From contig PFJA01000075.1 in NCBI GenBank assembly GCA_002782905.1, positions 1 through 10,700 on the forward strand: a stretch of 10,700 bases of DNA. The letters are read 5' to 3'. Under the pieces are notes generated by a model. The model made no database searches. It had not been told where the DNA came from and saw only the letters and a program-made list of their open reading frames with translations. Below are positions 1-5,841 of this stretch, piece by piece; positions within the stretch are counted from its first letter, which is position 1; each line of letters opens with the position of its first letter. The position numbers and the translations under genes are program-made. The stretch comes from Lysobacterales bacterium CG_4_10_14_3_um_filter_64_11 (GTDB lineage: Bacteria; Pseudomonadota; Gammaproteobacteria; Xanthomonadales; Xanthomonadaceae).

Positions 1-299
1 TTGGCGATGTGGCGGCGGCTACCGTGCGCTGCCTGCGCTCGGCGGTGCCGGCATCGTTGACCGGCATCGTGTTCCTGTCCGGCGGTCAGTCCGATGCCGA
101 TGCCACCGCGCATCTGAACGCGATCAATCGGATCGGTGTGCAGCCGTGGCCACTGAGTTTTTCCTATGGCCGCGCCATGCAGTCGGCGGCGTTGCAGCTG
201 TGGGCCAAGGATATGGCCGGCAATTTCGCGGCGGCACAGAAAATCGTGGTGCAGCGTGCCCGCGACAATGGCCTGGCGGCGCTGGGCAAGCTGAAGTAA
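1..299 (+). CDS. Class I fructose-bisphosphate aldolase, C-terminal part (5' truncated by window edge)
   Basis: This is the last ~99 codons of a fructose-bisphosphate aldolase of the class I, Schiff-base type, which cleaves fructose 1,6-bisphosphate to dihydroxyacetone phosphate and glyceraldehyde 3-phosphate in the cytoplasm (glycolysis, gluconeogenesis). The first full codon is at 3 and the stop TAA is at 297-299. The readable protein contains GIVFLSGGQS, the phosphate-binding loop of the family, followed by PWPLSFSYGRA, which carries the conserved substrate-binding arginine, then a helical tail ending in GLAALGKLK. Family members usually end in a tyrosine that takes part in catalysis; this one ends in lysine, as some bacterial copies do. 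The Schiff-base lysine lies upstream of the window and cannot be checked. It differs from the DhnA-type (E. coli FbaB) class I enzymes, so I give no symbol. The family call is firm; the true start is outside the window. Confidence 0.93.
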   Translation, partial: GDVAAATVRCLRSAVPASLTGIVFLSGGQSDADATAHLNAINRIGVQPWPLSFSYGRAMQSAALQLWAKDMAGNFAAAQKIVVQRARDNGLAALGKLK

Positions 300-343
300 G
301 CCGGCGGGGAAGCGCGCGAATCCTGTCGCGCCACATCGCGCCC

Positions 344-376
344 GCAGAGCCTTCCCCAGACTCGATCTGGGGTTGG
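344..376. repeat. Diverged hairpin repeat, copy A
   Basis: Positions 344-376 match 448-480 at 26 of 33 bases without gaps. The core is a perfect stem, CCCCAGA (354-360) against TCTGGGG (366-372), with the loop CTCGA. A further shared block, GGAAGCGCGC, lies upstream at 308-317 (copy B: 406-415), so the repeated unit may be about 70 bp long with an indel in its middle. The stem could act as a weak terminator for the aldolase gene, but TTGGG follows it rather than a T run. Confidence 0.6.
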
Positions 377-402
377 GCCACGGTCGCGCGGAGAGCGACT
401 TC

Positions 403-480
403 TGTGGAAGCGCGCACCGCGCGAGGCTTTTTCGCGATTGTTCGCCGGCAGAGACTGTCCCAGACGCGATCTGGTGCAGG
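403..480. repeat. Diverged hairpin repeat, copy B, with degenerate REP halves
   Basis: Its 3' part (448-480) is the second copy of the module at 344-376, with the stem CCAGA (460-464) / TCTGG (470-474) and the loop CGCGA. Its 5' part reads TGTGGAAGCGCGCACCGCGCGAG (403-425), which resembles a decayed left REP half. GTTCGCCGGCAG at 440-451 is identical to 548-559 in the intact REP pair. Copy B therefore looks like a decayed relative of both neighbouring elements. The identity blocks are seen directly; common origin is inference. Confidence 0.55.
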
Positions 481-509
481 CTCTCACAACATCATCGTGC
501 CGCTCACCC

Positions 510-571
510 GTGGGAGCGCGCCTGCGCGCGAATCACTTCCGCAACACGTTCGCCGGCAGGCCGGCTCCCAC
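510..571. repeat. REP pair (REPIN/BIME-like palindromic element, GTGGGAG type)
   Basis: Two inward-facing REP-like units sit about 20 bp apart. The left unit begins GTGGGAGC at 510-517 and contains the hairpin GCGCGC-CT-GCGCGC (516-529). The right unit contains GCCGGC-AG-GCCGGC (552-565) and ends GCTCCCAC (564-571), the exact reverse complement of the left terminus. This is the layout of REP doublets known from Pseudomonas and xanthomonads, which are non-autonomous and thought to be spread by RAYT (TnpA_REP) transposases. No RAYT gene lies in this window. Such elements can affect mRNA stability, gyrase binding or transcription stop in intergenic sites; no specific role is shown here. Confidence 0.8.
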
Positions 572-582
572 AGAAGCCCCGA

Positions 583-632
583 GCGGCCGCATCGTGCCGC
601 GTTCGCGGTCACGCGATCTGCGGCGCGGCCGC
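583..632. repeat. GC-rich imperfect palindrome upstream of gltA promoter
   Basis: An 8-bp self-complementary word, GCGGCCGC, occurs at 583-590 and again at 625-632. Between them, CCGCG (597-601) and CGCGG (604-608) form an inner inverted repeat, flanked by ATCG (591-594) and CGAT. Together they make one ~50-bp imperfect palindrome with small bulges, ending 6 bp before the candidate -35 box. It could be a decayed REP element or a protein-binding site; the sequence alone does not decide. Confidence 0.5.
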
Positions 633-638
633 ACGATT

Positions 639-670
639 TTGACCGATCCGATGTGACGACATGCGATAAT
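639..670 (+). promoter_or_regulatory. Candidate sigma70 promoter of gltA (extended -10)
   Basis: TGCGATAAT at 662-670 is a good extended -10 element (TG at 662-663, hexamer GATAAT at 665-670). A TTGACC box lies at 639-644, but the 20-bp spacer is longer than the usual 16-18 bp, so the promoter would lean mainly on the extended -10. Transcription would start near 677 and give a leader of about 107 nt before the GTG start at 784. Confidence 0.5.
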
Positions 671-771
671 GGCGCCATCGTGGGTTTTGTGCCGTGCCAT
701 TTCAGCAGTACGCGCTTGAACCCCTGCCCCGGGCGCAGGTCGAAACCGGCCGTGCCCTGAAATCGTTGATC

Positions 772-777
772 GAGGAG
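772..777 (+). promoter_or_regulatory. Ribosome binding site that fixes the gltA start
   Basis: GAGGAG lies 6 nt before the GTG at 784. This supports GTG 784 over the in-frame GTG at 694, which has no comparable site. Homologues also begin at the SDNKSLTL sequence. Confidence 0.75.
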
Positions 778-783
778 ACCGTC

Positions 784-2079
784 GTGTCCGATAACAAGAG
801 CCTGACCCTGACCGATACCGTTGCCGGCAAGACCACTCAGTTGCCGATCTTGCGCGGCAGCCTGGGCTCGCCGTGTCTGGATATCAGCAAGGTGCCGAAA
901 GACCTTGGCTACTTCACCTACGATTCGGGTTTTACCGCCACCGCCAGTTGCAAGAGCGCGGTGGCCTATATCGATGGCGACGCCGGTGTGCTGCTCTACC
1001 GCGGCTACCCGATCGAGCAACTCGCCAAACACTCCACTTTCACCGAGGTCGCTTATCTGCTGATCAATGGCGAGCTGCCGACCACGACGCAGCTCGATGC
1101 CTTCGATCACACCGTCACCCACCACACCATGATGCATGAGGCATTCAAGAGCTTCATGCAGGGTTTCCGCCATGATGCCCACCCGATGGCGATGCTGTGT
1201 GGCATGCTCGGTTCGCTGGCGGCGTTCTACCACGACGATCTGAATCTGCACGACCCCGAACAGCGGCGGATGGCAGCGATCCGGCTGCTGGCCAAGGTGC
1301 CCACCATTGCTGCGGCCTGTTACCGCCACTCGATCGGCTGGCCGGGCCGTTACCCGCGCAACAACCTCAATTATGTCGACCGCTTCCTGCACATGATGTT
1401 CGAAGTGCCGTCCGAGCCGCTGCAACTCAATCCGGTGGCGGCCAAGGCGCTGGATCTGCTGTTCATCCTGCATGCCGACCACGAACAGAATGCGTCGACC
1501 TCGACCGTGCGCCTGGTCGGTTCCACTGGCGCCAATCCCTACGCCTGCGTGGCAGCCGGTGTTGCCGCCCTGTGGGGCCCGGCGCATGGCGGTGCCAATG
1601 AGGCGGTGCTGAAGATGCTCGAAGAGATCGGCCGACCCGAGGATGTAGCCACCGCGATCGATCGCGCCAAGGACAAGAACTCCGGCTTCCGGTTGATGGG
1701 TTTTGGCCATCGCGTGTACAAGAATTACGATCCGCGCGCGGCAATCATCCGCGAGATGACGCACAAGGTGCTGGCCGAACTGGGCGTCAACGACCCGATG
1801 CTGGAAGTGGCCCTGCGTCTGGAACAAGCCGCGCTCAAGGACGACTATTTCGTGTCGCGCAAGCTATACCCGAATGTCGATTTCTATTCCGGCCTGATCT
1901 ACAAGGCACTCAACATCCCGACCGAGATGTTTACCGTGATGTTTGCGATTGCGCGTACCGCTGGCTGGGTTGCGCATTGGCTGGAGCAACAGGTTGATCC
2001 GGAGGCCAAGATCGGCCGTCCACGGCAGATCTACACCGGTGCCGTTGCCCGCGATTACGTCGCGCTCGACCAGCGCTGA
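784..2079 (+). CDS. gltA: Citrate synthase (type II, hexameric class)
   Basis: The product condenses acetyl-CoA and oxaloacetate to citrate, the entry step of the TCA cycle, in the cytoplasm. With the GTG start at 784 the protein is 431 residues, close to the usual 427-437 for the Gram-negative type II enzyme, which is typically NADH-regulated. The N-terminal domain (PILRGSLGSPCLDIS, then FTYDSGF) is the small beta domain of this class. The catalytic residues are present: His268 in GPAHGGANEA, His309 in MGFGHRVYKNYDPRA and Asp366 in NVDFYSG, matching E. coli His264, His305 and Asp362. HADHEQNASTSTVR is also intact. The in-frame frame extends 30 codons upstream to GTG 694, but that part does not resemble citrate synthase. 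The gene is transcribed alone, towards a convergent gene 22 bp away. No frameshift or missing motif is seen. Confidence 0.98.
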   Translation: MSDNKSLTLTDTVAGKTTQLPILRGSLGSPCLDISKVPKDLGYFTYDSGFTATASCKSAVAYIDGDAGVLLYRGYPIEQLAKHSTFTEVAYLLINGELPTTTQLDAFDHTVTHHTMMHEAFKSFMQGFRHDAHPMAMLCGMLGSLAAFYHDDLNLHDPEQRRMAAIRLLAKVPTIAAACYRHSIGWPGRYPRNNLNYVDRFLHMMFEVPSEPLQLNPVAAKALDLLFILHADHEQNASTSTVRLVGSTGANPYACVAAGVAALWGPAHGGANEAVLKMLEEIGRPEDVATAIDRAKDKNSGFRLMGFGHRVYKNYDPRAAIIREMTHKVLAELGVNDPMLEVALRLEQAALKDDYFVSRKLYPNVDFYSGLIYKALNIPTEMFTVMFAIARTAGWVAHWLEQQVDPEAKIGRPRQIYTGAVARDYVALDQR

Positions 2080-2104
2080 GCGGCGGCCAGTGATGGCCCG
2101 CTCA
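2077..2104. terminator. Hairpin shared by two convergent stop codons (possible bidirectional terminator)
   Basis: TGAGCGG (2077-2083) pairs with CCGCTCA (2098-2104), and a further GCC/GGC pairing extends the stem past a 2-nt bulge. The left arm begins with the gltA stop TGA. The right arm ends with the complement of the stop of the minus-strand gene. No T run follows on either strand, so it is not a classical intrinsic terminator; it may still protect 3' ends or reduce read-through between the convergent genes. Confidence 0.4.
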
Positions 2105-2722
2105 GGCGCCCGCCAACAACGCCCGCAGTTGCGATAGCGTAGCGCGCGCCATCGCCGTGTCGCCGGCAGGCGCCAAGGGCGCCTGCCGCAGCGCGCTGCG
2201 CGGCAGCAAAATCAGTTCGAAGGCAACCGCGTTGGCCGTGAACGCCAGCAGGTTGGCCTGAATCGTGCGTTCGCGGTTCAGGCGGACGCAGCGGGTTTTG
2301 CGATCGTGCGCGATAGCGTGTTCGTGCAAAAAATGAATGACCGATTCGGGGTCATCGGCGAACACCTGCAAACACACCGCGCTGTGTCGCTCGGCGCTGC
2401 CATCGAGCACACAGCCCACCGCGCGCGCATCGAAAGCGCTGAAAAACGCCATCGCTTCACAGGCCGCTGCGCGCAGGTACTGCTGATGCTGTGCGTGCTG
2501 TACACCGGCATACAGCCGTTGCTCGGCGTGCAACGCGGCCATGATTTCGTCCAGTTCGGGTAGCGCATGCGGGTCGTGGACGGCCAGTCGTCTGGCCGCG
2601 CGCCGCCGCGCGCTGGCCGCATCATCGATGCCCGATTCGCGCATGATTCGCGCCGCCTCGACCGCGATCCGTTGCCGTTGCCGTGAGGCTTGCGCTTGCG
2701 TTGTACGGTAATCGCGAGCCAT
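2102..2722 (-). CDS. Conserved hypothetical protein of ~206 residues, downstream of PBP1A gene
   Basis: I cannot assign a function. The 206-residue product has no signal peptide or membrane segment, so it is probably cytoplasmic. The N-terminal third is Arg/Ala-rich and helical (RIAVEAARIMRESGIDD, then ARRRAARRLAV), with an acidic helix PELDEIMAALHAEQRLY. The C-terminal half looks like an alpha/beta domain: VGCVLDGSAERHSAVCLQVFADDPESVIHFL, then FELILLPRSALRQAPLAP. From memory, proteins with this layout (VLDG-A--HS, LRQ-PLSP) occur widely in proteobacteria as uncharacterised. The D-x-x-x-F-A-D pattern vaguely recalls nucleotidyltransferase folds, but that is only a guess. ATG 2722 is the first good start; its ribosome binding site is weak (a GTGGGTGTGGG stretch upstream). 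The gene begins 26 bp after the PBP1A stop on the same strand, so translation may depend on a shared transcript. It is convergent with gltA. Confidence 0.8.
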   Translation of the reverse strand: MARDYRTTQAQASRQRQRIAVEAARIMRESGIDDAASARRRAARRLAVHDPHALPELDEIMAALHAEQRLYAGVQHAQHQQYLRAAACEAMAFFSAFDARAVGCVLDGSAERHSAVCLQVFADDPESVIHFLHEHAIAHDRKTRCVRLNRERTIQANLLAFTANAVAFELILLPRSALRQAPLAPAGDTAMARATLSQLRALLAGA

Positions 2723-2748
2723 GCGCCCACACCCACAAAGGTAGAGAC

Positions 2749-5217
2749 TCAGAAGATATCAAATGCCTCGCGGTCGCTGGTTTTGGGTTGCGCGTTGGCA
2801 GTGCTGGCTTCCAGCCGGGCAATATCTTCAAGCTTGAAAAACTCGGCGATGGCATCCGTGCTTCCCGGCTGCGCCAACAATCCGCTATCGCGGTCGATCC
2901 AGGCGGTGACCACGCCGGGCGGCATCGGCGGAACGACTTCGGGGCGACCGGCCAGCGCCTTGCTCATGAAGCTGATCCAGGCCGGCAACGCAGCGCGTCC
3001 GCCAAACTCGCCACGCCCGAGGCTGCTGAAATCGTCCATGCCGACCCAGGCGGTGGTGACGATGCCACCGCCGAAGCCGGAGAACCAGGCGTCGCGGTGG
3101 TCGTTGGTGGAGCCGGTCTTGCCACCCAGGTCATTGCGACCGATCACCCGTGCTCCGCTACCGGTGCCGCGGCGCACCACGTCGCGCAGCAGCGAGCCGA
3201 CCAGATAGATGGTGCGTTCCTCAACTACGCGCGGCGCCAGAATCTGCTCGGGCGGGCCGATGATTTCGCGCGCCGAGCGCGCATCACCACCGAGGTCGAA
3301 CCCGCCGGCCTGGGCGCGAGAGGCCTTTTCCAGTGCCATGCGTTGCGGGCAGTCGCGACAGGCGGTTGCGGGGTGGTTCTGATGCAGCGTTACCCCGTCG
3401 CGATTTTCGATCCGGTCGATAAACCACGGGTCGATCAGGAAGCCGCCATTGGCGAGTACGGCGTAACCGCGCGCCAGTTGCAGCGGCGGCACGGAACTGC
3501 TGCCCAGCGCCAGCGACAGGTCTTCGGGCAGACTTTGCGCCGGAAAACCGAAGCGTTGGATAAAGCGCCGGGCATAGTTGACGCCGATCGCATCGAGCAA
3601 ACGCACCGATACCAGATTGCGCGAAGTCACCATCGCTTCGCGCAGGCGCATCGGACCGGCGAAGTTTTCATTGTCGTTTTGTGGCTGCCAGACTTTTTCT
3701 TCACCATCGGCATCGACGCCTTGCTGGCGGAACACCACCGGTGCATCCAGCACCACACTGGCCGGCGTGAAGCCGCGCTCGAATGCTGCCGCGTAGACGA
3801 ACGGCTTGAAGCTGGAGCCGGGTTGCCGTTGCGATTGCGTTACCCGGTTGAACTTGCTGCGCGCAAAGCTGAAGCCCCCCACCAGGGTGCGGATCGCACC
3901 ATCCTCCGGATCGAGCGCAATCAGCGCGGCTTGCGCTTTGGGGATCTGTGCCAGCAGATGACTATCGCCGTTGGCGATCACCCGCACCACGTCACCCGCG
4001 GCCAGCACCTGATCGACGCGCTTGGGTGCGGCACCGTGGCTGTGCGCGCTGAGGTATTTTGCGGCCCACGCGATCGACTTGAGGTTGAGCGAAACCTGCG
4101 TGCCATCAGCCAGCAACACGCTGGCACCGGTGGCGTCCGCTTGCAGCACCAGCGCCGGCAGCAGATTCGCCACCGGCCCCAGCTCGCGCAGGCGCTTGGC
4201 CAAACCGGCAAGATCGGCTGGCGCGGCGATCTGCCAATGTGCTTCGGCGCCACGCCAGCCATGGCGCTGGTCATAAGCGGCCAAGGCGTCGTATATCGCT
4301 TGATTGCCGGCGATCTGCTCGTCGGCGCGGATACTGGTAAACACCTTGATGCCGCTGGTCAATGCCTCCGCGCCGAAACGTTCAACCACGGTCTCGCGCA
4401 CCATTTCCGCCACGTACGGGGCATCGAGCTCGATCGCCGGCTCGTGCGGTGCCGCGCTCTGTGCCTCGGTTTGTGCCTGCTCCATCTGGGCTTGGCTGAT
4501 GAAGCCATTTTCGAGCATTCGCGCCAGCACGTAGTTACGCCGGATCAAGGCGCGCTCGGGGTTGGATACCGGATTGCCGCTGGACGGAAACTTCGGGATA
4601 GAGGCCAGCGTCGCGGCCTCGGCGAGGGTAAGCTGGTCGAGCGATTTGCCGTAATAAAACTCGGCTGCAGCGGCGATGCCGTAAGCCCGGTTGCCGAAGA
4701 AGCTTTTGTTCAGATACAGCTCAAGGATTTCGTCCTTGCTCAGCTCACGCTCCATTTTCAGCGCCAGAAATATCTCGGTGAGCTTGCGCGAATAGGAGTA
4801 TTCCGAGCTCAGAAAAAACTGGCGGGCAACTTGCTGGGTGATGGTGCTGCCGCCGGGCACGCGCCGGCCACTGGTGGTGGCGAGCAACCACACGGCGCGC
4901 GCGATGCCGCGCACATCGATCCCGGGATGCTGGTAAAACCGGGCGTCTTCGGTCGCGATGAAGGCGTTTTTTACCGGCTCCGGGATATCCGCGATGGCGG
5001 CTGGATAGCGGCGCGTCTCGCCGAACTGGGCGATCAGCTTGCCTTCGCGAGAATACACCGTCAGCGGCACCTGCATCTCGGTGTTGCGCAACACGTCCAC
5101 ATCGGGCAGACGCGGGGCGATCAGCCAGTACAGGCTGCCAAGGGTAATCAGACCAAGCACCAGCCCGATCAGGCCAACGAGCAGCGCCAGTCGCAGCAGG
5201 CGACGAAATTTGAGCAT
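2749..5217 (-). CDS. mrcA: Penicillin-binding protein 1A, bifunctional peptidoglycan glycosyltransferase/transpeptidase
   Basis: This class A PBP polymerises lipid II into glycan strands and cross-links the peptides in the periplasm, anchored in the inner membrane (also named ponA). From ATG 5217 it is 822 residues, in the range of PBP1A (about 800-850). A membrane anchor spans about residues 8-32. The GT51 glycosyltransferase domain follows, with catalytic Glu90 in ATEDARFYQHPGID, GGSTITQQVARQFF (about 122-135) and ERELSKDEILELYLN. A linker/OB-like region covers roughly 300-430. The transpeptidase domain has SSFK (catalytic Ser468, Lys471), SRN (532-534) and KTGS (700-703), so both activities appear intact. 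The start is uncertain: an in-frame GTG at 5226 adds three residues, and longer options lack homology or a good ribosome site. A CxxC pair (Cys620, Cys623) sits between the SxN and KTG motifs. The gene is divergent from pilM, a known arrangement in Pseudomonas, and is followed by the unknown gene at 2102-2722. Confidence 0.96.
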   Translation of the reverse strand: MLKFRRLLRLALLVGLIGLVLGLITLGSLYWLIAPRLPDVDVLRNTEMQVPLTVYSREGKLIAQFGETRRYPAAIADIPEPVKNAFIATEDARFYQHPGIDVRGIARAVWLLATTSGRRVPGGSTITQQVARQFFLSSEYSYSRKLTEIFLALKMERELSKDEILELYLNKSFFGNRAYGIAAAAEFYYGKSLDQLTLAEAATLASIPKFPSSGNPVSNPERALIRRNYVLARMLENGFISQAQMEQAQTEAQSAAPHEPAIELDAPYVAEMVRETVVERFGAEALTSGIKVFTSIRADEQIAGNQAIYDALAAYDQRHGWRGAEAHWQIAAPADLAGLAKRLRELGPVANLLPALVLQADATGASVLLADGTQVSLNLKSIAWAAKYLSAHSHGAAPKRVDQVLAAGDVVRVIANGDSHLLAQIPKAQAALIALDPEDGAIRTLVGGFSFARSKFNRVTQSQRQPGSSFKPFVYAAAFERGFTPASVVLDAPVVFRQQGVDADGEEKVWQPQNDNENFAGPMRLREAMVTSRNLVSVRLLDAIGVNYARRFIQRFGFPAQSLPEDLSLALGSSSVPPLQLARGYAVLANGGFLIDPWFIDRIENRDGVTLHQNHPATACRDCPQRMALEKASRAQAGGFDLGGDARSAREIIGPPEQILAPRVVEERTIYLVGSLLRDVVRRGTGSGARVIGRNDLGGKTGSTNDHRDAWFSGFGGGIVTTAWVGMDDFSSLGRGEFGGRAALPAWISFMSKALAGRPEVVPPMPPGVVTAWIDRDSGLLAQPGSTDAIAEFFKLEDIARLEASTANAQPKTSDREAFDIF

Positions 5218-5370
5218 GGTTTTCACGATCTGCACGGGTAGGGAAGTGTAACGCGATGGCCGGCCACGGCACGCCATGCAGCACTGCGCAATGTGGTCAA
5301 ACCGGCCGTGTCAGCCGGGCGCGCAGCGGCGTTGAAAACGCAACCGGGTTTGCATGATGGCCGGCGACAT

Positions 5371-5376
5371 AGTATA
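5371..5376 (-). promoter_or_regulatory. Weak candidate -10 box for the PBP1A gene
   Basis: On the minus strand the hexamer TATACT (5376 to 5371) matches the -10 consensus at 5 of 6 positions. No convincing -35 box is found 16-18 bp upstream. It would give a leader of about 147 nt. This is the best match I see facing the PBP1A gene, but support is thin. Confidence 0.3.
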
Positions 5377-5511
5377 GATCGCAGCGGGGATTGCCGATAT
5401 CGTCGGTCCCCCGTGTCGTACCTCGTAGCCGTTGGCCGTTGCAGCGCAGTGCCGGCAGATACGAAGCACACACCAGGTGCAGGGGGCGCTTGGTTCAGGC
5501 CGTACCCGCTC

Positions 5512-5545
5512 GGCACATACGTGCCAGTGCGTGGCCGGTTGCCAC
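5512..5545. repeat. Two adjacent small perfect hairpins
   Basis: GGCAC-atac-GTGCC (5512-5525) is followed five bases later by GTGGC-cggtt-GCCAC (5531-5545). Both stems are perfect 5-bp inverted repeats. They lie in the non-coding region upstream of pilM and could fold in RNA or bind a protein; no role can be assigned. Confidence 0.4.
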
Positions 5546-5633
5546 AAACAAGACTTATCCTGTTTTGCGACGCCCCGTTTTTTGGCACCACCATGGCACA
5601 AAGTGACCTGCATGGGACTGTTGCACGTACCGC

Positions 5634-5683
5634 GCTGCCAGGCGCTGGCGGCTGGCGTAACTGTGTTTTTTGCCGGGTTACGC
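5634..5683. repeat. Hairpin and GCGTAAC/GTTACGC inverted repeat
   Basis: GCCAG (5637-5641) and CTGGC (5645-5649) form a short-loop stem, which extends to 5634-5652 with one G-T pair. Directly after it, GCGTAAC (5655-5661) and GTTACGC (5677-5683) form a perfect 7-bp inverted repeat with a 15-bp spacer that contains a T6 run. The second repeat has the look of a two-turn operator, or could be chance in a GC-rich region. Confidence 0.4.
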
Positions 5684-5762
5684 GGGCGCCGGGGCGTGGC
5701 CACGGGGGGGTGCTGCCAGGGCCTCATGGCGGGCACTGGCGAGCGGTCGATAAACGCCATGG

Positions 5763-5792
5763 TTGCCAAACAGGTTAAAACCGGTATTTAAT
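5763..5792 (+). promoter_or_regulatory. Candidate sigma70 promoter of the pilMNOPQ operon
   Basis: TTGCCA (5763-5768, 5 of 6 to TTGACA) is separated by 18 bp from TTTAAT (5787-5792, 5 of 6 to TATAAT), within a locally AT-rich stretch unlike the surrounding sequence. Transcription would start near 5799 and leave a short leader of about 43 nt before pilM. It is the best promoter match in the region. Confidence 0.55.
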
Positions 5793-5794
5793 GT

Positions 5795-5819
5795 GCTTAC
5801 GTAGTAAATGCGCGTAAGC
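5795..5819 (+). promoter_or_regulatory. Inverted repeat over the predicted pil transcription start (possible operator)
   Basis: GCTTACG (5795-5801) and CGTAAGC (5813-5819) are perfect inverted repeats with an 11-bp AT-rich spacer; the outer bases extend the match to 8 of 9. The repeat begins 2 bp after the -10 box and covers the predicted start, a classic repressor position. It could instead form a hairpin at the mRNA 5' end. No regulator can be named. Confidence 0.45.
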
Positions 5820-5841
5820 GCCCGTGGCAAGGGGAGAATCC

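Larger units (their letters stand above)
300..783. other. Non-coding region rich in inverted repeats, aldolase gene to gltA
   Basis: This 484-bp stretch has no convincing gene. The open frames crossing it are rich in Arg, Pro and Ala and look like chance frames in GC-rich DNA. It holds two diverged copies of a hairpin module (344-376 and 448-480), a REP pair (510-571), a GC-rich palindrome (583-632), a probable gltA promoter (639-670) and a ~110-nt gltA leader with a good ribosome binding site. I see no clear intrinsic terminator after the aldolase gene: the hairpin at 354-372 is not followed by a T run. Confidence 0.8.
5218..5841. other. Divergent intergenic region between PBP1A gene and pilM
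   Basis: These 624 bp contain no convincing gene: the open frames in both directions give low-complexity Arg/Gly/Pro-rich products with no family resemblance, and none has a good ribosome site. The region holds a weak promoter candidate facing the PBP1A gene (-10 near 5371-5376), a cluster of short inverted repeats (5512-5545, 5634-5652, 5655-5683), and a stronger promoter with an inverted repeat just before pilM (5763-5819). Two T6 runs occur (about 5578-5583 and 5666-5671), neither directly after a strong stem. An sRNA is possible but not shown. Confidence 0.7.

Noticed and set aside
354..372. CCCCAGA/TCTGGGG hairpin as the aldolase gene terminator
   Set aside because: No T run follows the stem, and a second copy of the same module occurs 104 bp later, so a repeat family explains it better.
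694..783. A 30-residue N-terminal extension of citrate synthase from GTG 694
   Set aside because: It does not resemble the family, has no ribosome site, and would begin only about 17 nt after the predicted transcription start; GTG 784 has a good GAGGAG site and the expected N-terminus.
484..1827. A 447-codon minus-strand frame antisense to gltA
   Set aside because: It overlaps a complete citrate synthase with all catalytic residues and shows only His/Arg/Gln-rich sequence; no ribosome site or family match.
2683..5241. An 852-codon open frame on the + strand, antisense to the PBP1A gene
   Set aside because: Its translation is rich in Arg, His, Gln and Ala with no recognisable domain, and it mirrors a gene with intact PBP1A motifs. 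Long stop-free antisense frames are common in GC-rich coding DNA.
5293..5778. A 161-codon + strand frame in the mrcA-pilM interval
   Set aside because: The product is low in hydrophobic order, rich in Gly, Arg and Pro, and has no ribosome site or family resemblance; the interval reads as non-coding.
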